Source of the DNA: Hepatocystis sp. ex Piliocolobus tephrosceles
Taxonomy: Eukaryota > Apicomplexa > Aconoidasida > Haemosporida > Plasmodiidae
Direction: 5' to 3'
Length of the DNA: 22,519 nucleotides
Assembly (NCBI GenBank): GCA_902459845.2
Contig: CABPSV020000217.1
Location: forward strand, 1-22,519
Shown one piece after another: positions 1 through 9,408 of the stretch. Position numbers and translations under genes: made by a program. Position 1 is the stretch's first letter. Each line of letters begins with the position of its first letter. Under the pieces are notes generated by a model that had not been told where the DNA came from, made no database searches, and worked only from the letters and a program-made list of their open reading frames with translations.

Positions 1-42
<42 letters not shown>

Positions 43-360
43 AGAAGAAGAAAAAAAAAACTTTTTAAAAAGATTAATAAGAGCAAATAATTTTTATTTC
101 AAAATTAGATTTTTTTGCTCATAGTTAGTGTTAAAAACAGCATTATAAGAAAAAAAATAAAATGGTTTAAAACAATTTAAAAGGGGAGTATATAAATATA
201 CCAACAATATGCACATACATATGTACGTTTTCTTTGTCATTTATTTTTTTTTTAATATACACTGTAAATGTACATATTTATATATAGCCGTGCCATATAT
301 TAAATTTATACAAATGGCTGCATAAGTTAAATACTAATTCAAAATATATTTTTTTAAAAA

Positions 361-432
361 GATAACAGATTTAAAATAACAGATTCAAAATAACAGATTT
401 AAAATAAAAAATTTAAAATAACAGATTTAAAG
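361..432. repeat. 14-bp tandem repeat, five units
   Basis: Five units of the form ATAACAGATTTAAA, period 14. Cores TAACAG sit at 363, 377, 391 and 419; the fourth unit is altered to TAAAAA. The array lies about 830 bases before the NSE1-like start codon. Confidence 0.85.
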
Positions 433-858
433 AACTTTATGAATAGGGAGTGTACAAGTAGAACATATTTATGCTTGTGATTTATTTATAAATATATTAA
501 TTACATTTTAAATTATAATAAAAAAAAACATAAAAACATGTTATATGTTTATTCTTTATGAACAAACAAACAAAAAAAAAAAGAAAAACATGGAAAGCGC
601 GAACGCAGAAATATGAAGACGTACTATTTTTTATTGCAGCTAGATATACAATGCTTATAAAAAGTATACTAAAAAATACATATATTTATATGAATATTCA
701 AACTTAAGTATAATACGTGCATATGTAAAATAACGCAAAATTTAAACAGAAGATATCTATTTTGTTAATCATAGATGAATACACATATGTAATGTACTTA
801 TGTATGTAATTATTTTGATAAAATTAAATATTATTTTTTAAATGTGATACCTTTTTTT

Positions 859-1003
859 ACAACTGTTGGTTTTTTTTTTTTACAACTGTTGGTTTTTTTT
901 TTTTACAACTGTTGGTTTTTTTTTTTTACAACTGTTGGTTTTTTTTTTTACAACTGTTGGTTTTTTTTTTTACAACTGTTGGTTTTTTTTTTTACAACTG
1001 TTG
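859..1003. repeat. 21-24-bp tandem repeat, ACAACTGTTGG plus T tract
   Basis: Seven copies of the core ACAACTGTTGG are separated by T runs of about 9-12 bases. Unit length varies because the T runs vary, so the array passes through different frames; the apparent Phe-rich reading frame across it is an artefact. The core contains the near-palindrome CAAC-T-GTTG. The array ends about 250 bases before the NSE1-like start codon. Confidence 0.9.
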
Positions 1004-1260
1004 GTTTTTTTTTTTTTATCCCATTGAACAAAAAAAGAATCACCGCAGAAGTATGTTTTACATTAAACATGTGCTTCTACTTGTATAAAGCGTTTACATT
1101 ATTCATGGACAAATAAAAATATAATACACTAACACGCGTTTTATATACATATACATGTACATATGCAGCTACATATGCACATAAGTGAATATATACATGT
1201 ATTGATTTCGTAAACTTTTGTGATATAATTGAGTAGTTCATATCTCACGTTTCAATAATA

Positions 1261-1976
1261 ATGGAAGTTAATTGGGGTTCTAAATTTTTATGTCAGTTAT
1301 TGCTTAAGGAAAAGGTTATAAGGAAAAAATATTAGAAGTTAATTTTTTTTTTCTCTACAATAAAATTTAATAATATATAGACACGATGTAACATATCTTT
1401 ATTTTATTTGAATATTTTATGTTTATATAATAATAACAGTTTTATATATCTATCATTGTTTTTATTGTTTTTATTGTTTTCGTTGTTTTTATTGCTTTTG
1501 TTGTTTTTGCTGTTTTTATTGCTTTTGTTGTTTTTGCTGTTTTTATTGCTTTTGTTGTTTTTGTTGTTTTTATTGCTTTTGTTGTTTTTGTTGTTTTTGT
1601 TGTTTTGAAATTTTTTTTTTTTTTTTTTTTTTATAGTGCATGAAAGAGAAATATGTTTACAATTTATTAAAAAATTTCGGTGATATTAATCAAATTATTC
1701 AGCATGCAAATGACCAGTTAGCAACACTTGGCTTCATAATAAATGTATAAAAAAAATTAAATACATTGCAGTTTATATAAAATAGAATATATACTACATA
1801 TATGTACTACTTATATATGTATGTGTACATGGGATATTCAAACACTAGAAATTTATATTATATTTACGTACGCAATGGCTATAACTTAACATAATATTTA
1901 AATACTCATAGCAAATGTATACTACAACTATGATTTATTTTTTTTTTTTTTTTTCGCTCCCAATACTTCATTTCCA

Positions 1977-2008
<32 letters not shown>

Positions 2009-3194
2009 CTTAGAATGAATTAATACAAGGTGAAGAATACTTAATACTGAACTGTGAAAATTTTAGGTGCTTAGATATTGATCTGAAAGAAGAAAATTAT
2101 CTTAGTAAAATTAAAGACGAACATTTATTTAATTCTAATTTTAAAAAGAACGAAATAAGTTTGTATATTTTAATTATCGATTATATAATAGAGAATAATG
2201 AAAATTTAAAAATATATAATGATGATATAAGCTATGAAAGTTTGTGCTTACAATTAAATATAAAAAACACAAATTTTCAAAAAGCAATACTAAACAAATT
2301 AATAGCATATAATTGGTTGGAAAAGAAAGATGGATATTTGGCTTTAGGGTATCGGTTTTATACGGTAAAATCCTTTTTTTATAAATTTATGCATATATAT
2401 ATATATGAATATATATATATGAATATGTTTATATCTACATTAAAAAAAAAAAAAAAATTAACTAAAATGAATTAACACGGTCTCAAATGAACTCAAATAA
2501 AAAAATACACTTAAAACAAAAAACGAACTTAAATAAAACAGATAGTTACAAATGACGAACACGTACAAATAAACATAAAGAAATAAACACAAACAAATAT
2601 ACACAAATAAACACAAAATAAATGTAAACAAACTTAATATTAAATATAAACAAATATGCATGTGTGCATATATTCATATATGTTTTAATATTTTTTTTTT
2701 TTCTTTTTTTTTTTTTGTAGGACCTAATAAGGTATTTTACTCTTGGTAACTTAGACAAGTGCTCATTATGTAACACTGAAATTATTGTTGAGGTATAAAC
2801 CTTTTATTATACATTTATTATTTATAATTAGTTAACTAAAAATGTAAATTTATGTACACATGTACCATTCAATCATTCGCTTATTCACTCGTCCGTTTAT
2901 TCATTTGTCCGTTTATTCACTCGTCCGTTTATTTATTCGTCCGTTTATTCACTCGTCCGTTTATTTATTCGTCCGTTTATTCACTCGTCCGTTTATTTAT
3001 TCGTCCGTTTATTCATTTGTCCGTTTATTCACTCGTCCTTTTATTTATTTATTAATTTTTTTTTGTTTTTTTTTTTTCTTCAGGTTAAACAATGTACAAA
3101 CTGTTCGTCATCTTATCATGTGCACTGTTTTAATCAGTTAGCTAAAAAATTAGCTTTATGTTTTACGTGCAAAAATTCATTGTTTAATAATTAA
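1261..3194 (+). CDS. NSE1: NSE1-like SMC5/6 complex subunit, five exons
   Basis: Model: join(1261..1314, 1637..1744, 2014..2364, 2721..2792, 3084..3194), 231 residues, all introns in phase 0. Donors are GTTATA, GTATAA, GTAAAA and GTATAA; acceptors follow T tracts (TATAG, CTTAG, TGTAG, TTCAG). Residues 98-171 resemble the winged-helix part of NSE1, ending in a GYLALGYRFYT-like strand followed by DLIRYF. The C terminus has a C4HC3 RING-like finger: C185-x2-C188, C199-x2-C202, H207, C210, C221-x2-C224, which is the NSE1 arrangement. In other eukaryotes NSE1 partners NSE3 and NSE4 on SMC5/6 and its RING supports ubiquitin ligase activity; that role here is inferred. Length is a little below human NSMCE1 (266, from memory). 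The exon 1 donor GTTATA is weak, so the first 18 residues are the least certain part. The finger is split between exons 4 and 5 and is invisible without splicing. Confidence 0.86.
1450..1607 (+). repeat. T/G-rich repeat in NSE1 intron 1
   Basis: Intron 1 (1315-1636) is filled with TTGTTTTT/TTGCTTTTG words. A 27-bp higher-order unit (TTTTTATTGC... to ...TTTGCTG) recurs about 3-4 times. A T run of about 22 and the acceptor TATAG at 1632-1636 follow. The long Leu/Phe frame across it is a by-product of the repeat. Confidence 0.75.
2888..3047 (+). repeat. 16-bp minisatellite in NSE1 intron 4
   Basis: Ten units of 16 bp with consensus CTCGTCCGTTTATTCA lie inside the 291-base intron between exons 4 and 5. 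Units alternate between ...TTCA and ...TTTA endings, giving a 32-bp higher-order pattern over much of the array. It is more G+C-rich than the surrounding intron. Apparent Ser/Val/Phe-rich frames here arise from the repeat. Confidence 0.92.
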
Positions 3195-3211
3195 CTATTT
3201 GTTTGTCCTTA

Positions 3212-3716
3212 TTATAGTTTATTATTTTTTCTATTTTCTTCATTATTTAATTCTGTTTTTTCAACTAAATAATTTTTATAGAAATAATTCATATATAACT
3301 CATTGTCTAAAGCATATACATATATAGGAATTACAATACTTAAAAATCTCAAACTTATACACAAAACGCTTATTTGTTTTTGTTCGTAAAATTTAAGCAT
3401 ATGATTAGTTGTTCTGTAATTATAATAAAAAAAAAAAAAATAAAAATAAAAAAAAAATAAATAAAAATAAAAAAAAAAAATATAAAAATAAAAAAAAAAA
3501 TTATAATATAAACTTGTCATATTAGTATAATATAATATATGTAATACTGTCATTAAAAAAAAAAAATAAAGTACCAAAGAAATAGAACAATGACATGCTA
3601 AAGCGTTAACATGATGTATAATTTAATAATTTTTTTTTTTTTTTCGCATTACTCTTTTACGTTTTCATATAATTTTTCTTTTCCTAAGGTAAGACGACCA
3701 ATTGGAACTGAACTAA

Positions 3717-3768
<52 letters not shown>

Positions 3769-4079
3769 ACTACATTAGCAAAGGGTGTTTACTGGTAAAG
3801 GGAGTTGTATGGTGGTATATGTAACGTATTAACCTATACACACAATACTTACAAATTAAAAAAATATATATTCTTATGATGGTATAACAAAAATGTGAAT
3901 GCCAAAAAAATGTTTGTAAAAAAAAAAAAAATGTTTATAAAAAAAAATGAAAAAAAAAAAAGATTACTGAGTACATCCATTATTTAAATCAGTGTAAGTT
4001 CTTCTAATAATTTTTTCAACATTATCAACAAATGAGTTTCTATTTAATGGTATTGTAGCAAATGTTCTGTTAATGAAAT

Positions 4080-4110
<31 letters not shown>

Positions 4111-4373
4111 TGCTTTTTAATATATATCATAAGATATACATATTTTTTTAAAATTAATATATACATATTTATATGTATATATTTCATGTAAAACATATTA
4201 ACAAGATTACCTCTTTTTCTTTTTAATTTTTGAAACAATGTTCGCATATATTTTGGCTCTTATAGCTGAATCAAATAGAAATAGATCGTATTTCTCAATT
4301 GCATCGTTCAGTATATTATCCCTAGCACACAATGTTTCAAAGTGTTCATAGTTCATAATCTGATTTTGGTTAG

Positions 4374-4411
<38 letters not shown>

Positions 4412-5301
4412 TATGATTATGTAGGTATGGACGTATGTAATATATTTGTATATAACAACAAATGAATACAGTTAGGTGCATACACATTATTTTTATTAAA
4501 ATTACCTTTTTAACTCTTTTTAGTTTGTGATCAATAACTAAATTTTTCCAAATTTCAGTATTTTCACTCACTAGTATAATAACACTTTCGTAATATGAAT
4601 GTATTAAATTTCTAAAGTAAAATAAAGAAACAATTAAATACAACAGATAAAGTTAGAAATCACACAAATACACATATATGTATATATACATATTTTTTAG
4701 AATATATTTCCTAATATATACGTTGTTAATGTGTAAGAATAAACATTACGCACAAATTCATAAGTACAAGCAAAAAAAAAACAAAAAAAAAAAAAAAAAC
4801 AAAAACAAAAACAAAAAAAAAAAAAACAAAAAAGAAAGAAATGAGTATACATAAATTTTTATTAATGTATAATTACATGGGAAAATGATGAGCCTTTCCG
4901 TTACTAAATTTTCCGGATATATCAAATGCACAGTATAACAGACGCCTAATGTAATACATTTCGTTAGAATTGCTATTTGTGACTTTATCAAATATATAAT
5001 CATAAGCATTAAAAAATGTGTTTTCTTTGATTAAGTTTTCACATCTTTGAGCATTGTTGCTAACATTTTTATTTTTTTGGATTTTTTTCTGCTCTTGAAT
5101 TGTTTTATTACTAATTTCATTATTACTACTGCTGTTAGTACTACAGTTACTATTGGTATTGTTTATTTTTTTATTTTTCCCATTTAGTACAGCTTTTTTA
5201 AATTTGTCATATTTTTCGTTTGTTTTTGCAATTTTAAGAAATTTTTCATTTTCGACCTTTTTCTTGGCAAGGATTTCGTTTTTTTTTGTCTTGACTTTCA
5301 T
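3212..5301 (-). CDS. Ribosomal L1-domain protein, RSL1D1/Utp30/Cic1-like, six exons
   Basis: Model: complement(join(3212..3413, 3653..3712, 3968..4066, 4211..4359, 4506..4611, 4877..5301)), 346 residues. Every junction is phase-consistent. All five donors begin GTAAT. Residues 1-100 are Lys/Asn-rich and weakly conserved. The L1-like core runs from about 100 to 320. EKYDLFLFDSAI at 199-210 matches the SFDFFLTDARI region of human RSL1D1. NNGCTHSVPIG at 255-265 matches the glycine-cysteine strand followed by an IG turn. A strand ending IVIPIYVYAL at 306-315 matches the ALPI(Y/F) strand. RSL1D1, Utp30 and Cic1 relatives act in nucleolar pre-rRNA processing and large- or small-subunit assembly; that role is inferred. 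Ordinary cytosolic L10a and organelle L1 fit less well. The N-terminal start has no competing upstream Met in frame. Confidence 0.83.
3719..3766. repeat. 48-base A run (T tract of intron 4 on the minus strand)
   Basis: An uninterrupted run of 48 A on the plus strand. Read on the minus strand it is a T tract ending just before TTTAG, the acceptor of the 60-base exon 5 of the L1-domain gene. Confidence 0.9.
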
Positions 5302-5384
5302 TTTAAATTTAATGTAAGCTTAAAAAATAAAACATAAAAAAAAGTAAAAAACAAAAATGGGTAAACAAAAAATGAAATAAAGAA

Positions 5385-5435
<51 letters not shown>

Positions 5436-6065
5436 ACAAACAAATAGACAAAAAATGGACAAAAAAAATTTTAAACTATCTAACAATATACAAACATTAT
5501 TTAACGTTCTTGTATAAATGTATAAATGTCTTTCTGTATATATACATAAGCACATACAATGTTTTTTGTTTTGGTGTGTATATAAACAGATGCATATATA
5601 TGCTTAAATAAAAAACCAAATTTTATAAAAAAAAACACAACAATTTAATGTTTAATTTTTGATTACATATATTAACATATATATATTTTTTTTTTAAACA
5701 TTTTTTTTTTTTTTTTTTTTTTTAACAATTTTTTTTTTTTTTTTGTGTAGTTGCATAAAAGTCTAATTGGTTACGGATACAGTTTATTTAAACAAGCTAG
5801 CAAGAAGTGTATAGTTGAACAATATATATATATATATATATAAGTATAGCATGAAGATAAATTAAAATAAAAATGTAAGAATTAAAAGAATTTTATAATA
5901 TTAGCTGGATAATTATGAAAAAATATATATTATATATATATTTGTATGGATATATATATATATACATATATAAGTAAATATATTTATGTATAACGCAAAG
6001 ATAAATTAAAATAAAAATGTAAGGATTAAAAGAATTTTATTACACTAGTTGAATAATTAATTATA

Positions 6066-6099
<34 letters not shown>

Positions 6100-6219
6100 C
6101 ATTTAAGTACATTTGCTAATGTACAATATAGGGATAAGGTACTAATGGATACGTTAGCAAAAAAATAAAAAAAACATTACATAGATAAAAAAAAAAAAAT
6201 AAAAAAAAAAATTCATTTA

Positions 6220-6256
<37 letters not shown>

Positions 6257-6323
6257 AGTTGATTTTATGCTGTAATGTTGTACCAAGATTTATTTCTGTT
6301 AATTAGATTCTTTTTTTTTTTTT

Positions 6324-6372
<49 letters not shown>

Positions 6373-6723
6373 TTTGTTTGTTTTTTTTTTTTTAGCATTT
6401 TATTTCTCTTAATAATTAATTATTTTTAGGAGCAACGTAAATATATAGTGTTACATGTGAACGTGTTGACATGTAAAGCAAATATTTTAACGTAGATATG
6501 TACGAAATTATACATGTACTAATATATATATATATATATATTATGTATATAATGGTGAATGTACGTATATCTTTATTTATTTTCTTTGACAAGTCATAAT
6601 AATTTTTTTTAATCATGACGTAATTTTATTTTAAAAAAATGAAAAATTATTTTTAATAAATGAAAAGTGCTATATGAAAGAAAATAATAAAAAGTAAATT
6701 TCATAATAAAAAAAAAAAAAAAA
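5302..6723. other. Divergent intergenic region between the L1-domain and helical-repeat genes
   Basis: Starts of the two flanking genes face away from each other across 1,422 bases, so both promoters and 5' UTRs should lie here. It holds a 48-A run (5386-5433), a 47-T run (6325-6371), several (AT)n tracts and a diverged tandem duplication. No frame looks like a gene, and no individual promoter site can be assigned. Confidence 0.6.
5821..6108. repeat. Diverged tandem duplication, period about 144 bp
   Basis: Two adjacent copies share GATAAATTAAAATAAAAATG followed by TAAG(A/G)ATTAAAAGAATTTTAT, at 5856 and 6000. Each copy is bordered by (AT)n. The match is clear but imperfect over about 85 bases of non-AT-repeat sequence. 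Confidence 0.75.
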
Positions 6724-9408
6724 ATGTATCATGTTATTTTTAAATTTAATTTTGTACGCAAGAAAAGACATTTATTAAAAAATGCAAAATGTTTTATATT
6801 TTTTAATAAAACGAATATAGTAACAACTAATACAATAAATAAAAAAAATAATAATTTGCATTGGGAAAAAAATAATAGCTTGCACTCGAAAAATAATAGC
6901 TTGCACTCGAAAAATAACAGCTTGCACTTAGAAAATAATAGCTTGCACTCGAAAAATAATAACTTGCGAGTAGAGGCTAGGAAAAAAGAAGAAGATGATA
7001 AATTAATTTTACACAAATCTAGCTATATAATAAATAGTTGCAAAATAAATGAAATAATAAATATTTTAAATTTATGTATTAAATTGAAAAATAGTGATAA
7101 TGAACTATTAAAAAATATTTCTTTAAATTTATTAATGAACAAAGAGAATTTAAGATATACTGATATTACAGTTCTTGTAAAAAAATTTTCAATAATTAAA
7201 TGTAAAAATTATTTTTTATTTTGTTATTTTAAAGATGTATTATTAGATAATATACATTTACTTAGTTATGATGAATTAATAGATGTTTACTTTTCTTTTA
7301 CAAATTTAAATTATTTTCATTACAACTTTTTTTTTTTAATTGAAAAAAAAATATTTCATAATTTTCATAAATTAGATTTAAAAAAGTTAATATATTTAGT
7401 TCAATGTTTTAATAAAAAAAAAATAATAACAAAAAATTGTTTAACTATATTATTATATAGTATATCTAAAAATATAAATGATTTAAATACATTCCAACTT
7501 TCTGTTGTTTTCCGTTTTTTTAAAAATTTCAATATAAATAATAGTATACTCATAAATTCGTTAATTCACAATTTTAAGCAAAACATAAGTTCGAATGAAG
7601 ATGTAAAAAACATTCCACTTTTTTATAATTTTTTATCATATGTTTATACAAAATGTAAAAAAAATCATACGTATTATGAAAAACAAAAGGAATTAATTAA
7701 ATTATTAAAGCAGTTTCGATTGTTCGATGAGGAACAATATAAGGAAATGATACACGAGAAGGGAAGTCATAGTACAGAGGAAGAGAATTCGAATGTTTTT
7801 TTTTTTAATGTGAGTGATGCGAATAGAGAAAAAATATTGAAAGAAAAAACAAGTTTAATAGTAAAAACTGAAATGGATAGTATTGATAGGGATAGCGGTA
7901 ATGATAACAATAATGATATAAAAAGTAAACTGATTCGATTTGAAAATAGTTGTTTATATAAAAATGTTGAATTAGAAAAATTAAAGGAACAAAGTAATGT
8001 GTTAAAAAAGGATGGATTTAATTTAAATTTAATTTATTCAATTAATAGTATATGTAAAAATATGGAAATGATTACAAAAAAACAATTAAAACATATGTCT
8101 ATTGAATATTTATGTTTATTATCACATTGTATATCGAATATTAATAAAAATAAGTTTCTTTTAGAAAAAATAGCTGAAGAAGTAGGTAAGCAATCAACTA
8201 AATTAACACCTTCGTTAATAAGTTTTTTATTATTATCTTTTAGTAAATCTAATCATAAACATGGTAGTTTGATTTATTATTCTTTACAATTTTTTTATAA
8301 ATATTCTAATTTTTTTAGTATAAATGACGTAGGTTTATTATGTAAAGGATTATATAATTTTGCTATAAAAGAACATGAATTAATTAATGTGTTAAATGAG
8401 TATATTTTAGGAAATATAGACACTTTTTATGCTTGTAATGTGTATGAACAAGGGGGAAAGGTGCGAGATAGTTGTAGTGGTAGTGGTAGTAGTAGTGATG
8501 AAAAATGCGAGAATTATTCCAATACAAAGTGTTTAAATTTTTTTGATTCTTCAAGTAATAAAGAACAAATAGCAAACGCATATGATAAAATAGAAAAAAA
8601 AATTGATAAGAATATGGAACGACTTAATTATGAAGACACTTTTGTAAATGCAAACAGAATATATATAGATAAAGAAAATGAATATAATAAAAAAAATAAT
8701 AGAGATAGTAAAAACAATGTAACATCGTATTATAATAATTATATGAATTTTAGTTATATTGATTACGAAAGTATAAAAAATAATATGTATTCCACCAATA
8801 ATTTATATAACATAAAAATAAATAAATCTATATATATAAATAATATTATATACATATTAGAATATTATGCTTTTAATATGGTAAATGTAAATACAATTTT
8901 AGATTGTTTTTGTACCATTTTTTTAAAAAGTAGTTTAAATTATATTTTATATTCAAGAATATTTCATTCTTTTTATTTATTACAATATAAAAAAAAACAA
9001 GTTTATGAATTAATTCGAAAATTCAATAAATATCAACCGTTAAATCAAGTAATGTACAAAGAAAAACATGTAATAAATTTATTACAATCGTTGTTGTACT
9101 TTTATGAAAGCGACAAGGAAAAACTTGATCAAATGGACAGTAGTATTAGTGCTACAGTTAGTGGTGAAGCTAGTAGCAATGTCAGTAGTAGTAACAACTA
9201 TGGTGACAACAATTTTGATATTTATTTTTACGTTTTGCCAAAAAACTATTTATCTTTCCTTTTTAATTTTCCCCAATATTATTTAACTTTTCTCTTTATT
9301 AAAAATAATAATTATGTGTTAAGTGATTTTTTAACAAATATACGAGATATATCATTAGATCAAACTGAATATGTATATCTGCACAAACCGCAAAATTTGT
9401 TATATTAA
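6724..9408 (+). CDS. Helical-repeat protein with probable organelle targeting (HPR/RAP-family-like)
   Basis: An uninterrupted 894-codon frame. The first 30 residues are basic and hydrophobic with few acidic residues (for example FVRKKRHLLKNAK), as in a mitochondrial presequence. Residues 43-84 are a 7-residue tandem repeat. Helical-repeat sequence with the rhythm (S/D)xxxLxxxxxxF...xxLLxxI appears at about 145-290, 450-555 and 705-760. This resembles the FASTK-like/heptatricopeptide repeats that in Plasmodium are often joined to a C-terminal RAP domain. No RAP domain is visible at this C terminus. Known relatives bind fragmented organellar rRNA or mRNA; that function here is inference from fold type and targeting only. 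Two Asn/Ser/Glu-rich spacers (about 345-425 and 575-695) separate the helical blocks. The start ATG follows a poly(A) stretch with stops upstream. Exact family membership is not proven. Confidence 0.62.
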   Translation: MYHVIFKFNFVRKKRHLLKNAKCFIFFNKTNIVTTNTINKKNNNLHWEKNNSLHSKNNSLHSKNNSLHLENNSLHSKNNNLRVEARKKEEDDKLILHKSSYIINSCKINEIINILNLCIKLKNSDNELLKNISLNLLMNKENLRYTDITVLVKKFSIIKCKNYFLFCYFKDVLLDNIHLLSYDELIDVYFSFTNLNYFHYNFFFLIEKKIFHNFHKLDLKKLIYLVQCFNKKKIITKNCLTILLYSISKNINDLNTFQLSVVFRFFKNFNINNSILINSLIHNFKQNISSNEDVKNIPLFYNFLSYVYTKCKKNHTYYEKQKELIKLLKQFRLFDEEQYKEMIHEKGSHSTEEENSNVFFFNVSDANREKILKEKTSLIVKTEMDSIDRDSGNDNNNDIKSKLIRFENSCLYKNVELEKLKEQSNVLKKDGFNLNLIYSINSICKNMEMITKKQLKHMSIEYLCLLSHCISNINKNKFLLEKIAEEVGKQSTKLTPSLISFLLLSFSKSNHKHGSLIYYSLQFFYKYSNFFSINDVGLLCKGLYNFAIKEHELINVLNEYILGNIDTFYACNVYEQGGKVRDSCSGSGSSSDEKCENYSNTKCLNFFDSSSNKEQIANAYDKIEKKIDKNMERLNYEDTFVNANRIYIDKENEYNKKNNRDSKNNVTSYYNNYMNFSYIDYESIKNNMYSTNNLYNIKINKSIYINNIIYILEYYAFNMVNVNTILDCFCTIFLKSSLNYILYSRIFHSFYLLQYKKKQVYELIRKFNKYQPLNQVMYKEKHVINLLQSLLYFYESDKEKLDQMDSSISATVSGEASSNVSSSNNYGDNNFDIYFYVLPKNYLSFLFNFPQYYLTFLFIKNNNYVLSDFLTNIRDISLDQTEYVYLHKPQNLLY
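6850..6975 (+). repeat. 21-bp tandem repeat inside the helical-repeat gene
   Basis: Six 21-bp units, consensus AATAATAGCTTGCACTCGAA plus A, encode residues 43-84 with the motif NNSLHSK. The two outer units have diverged (NNLHWEK first, NNNLRVE last). Unit length is a multiple of three, so copy-number change keeps the frame. Confidence 0.93.

Larger units (their letters stand above)
1..1260. other. Gene-free region upstream of the NSE1-like gene
   Basis: No reading frame here has sequence complexity typical of a gene. The region opens with a 40-base A run and is otherwise A/T-rich with (AT)n patches. Two short tandem arrays (361-432 and 859-1003) stand out and are listed separately. A small island of higher G+C at about 590-650 gives only short frames on both strands. 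The stretch should contain the promoter and 5' UTR of the plus-strand gene starting at 1261, but no promoter element can be placed with confidence. Confidence 0.6.

Noticed and set aside
1..40. Homopolymer A run at the window edge considered as a telomere or insertion end
   Set aside because: Telomeric heptamers (TTYAGGG-type) are absent, and similar runs occur throughout the window.
844..1116. Phe-rich plus-strand reading frame of 90 codons
   Set aside because: It is created by the ACAACTGTTGG/T-tract repeat, and the amino-acid pattern changes with each unit because unit lengths vary.
2458..2776. Overlapping minus-strand frames
   Set aside because: They lie in NSE1 intron 3 and exon 4 on the opposite strand and consist of A/T-rich low-complexity sequence.
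2852..3141. Two long plus-strand frames with RLFTRPFIH-like repeats
   Set aside because: These are read-through of the intron 4 minisatellite in different frames; the same bases are better explained by the spliced NSE1 model.
6729..7016. Minus-strand frame with CKLLFFE repeats
   Set aside because: It is the antisense shadow of the 21-bp repeat in the helical-repeat gene.
8384..9286. Small frames on either strand within the helical-repeat gene (8384-8581 and 9104-9286)
   Set aside because: They are shadows of Ser/Asn-rich codons of the main gene with no independent signal.
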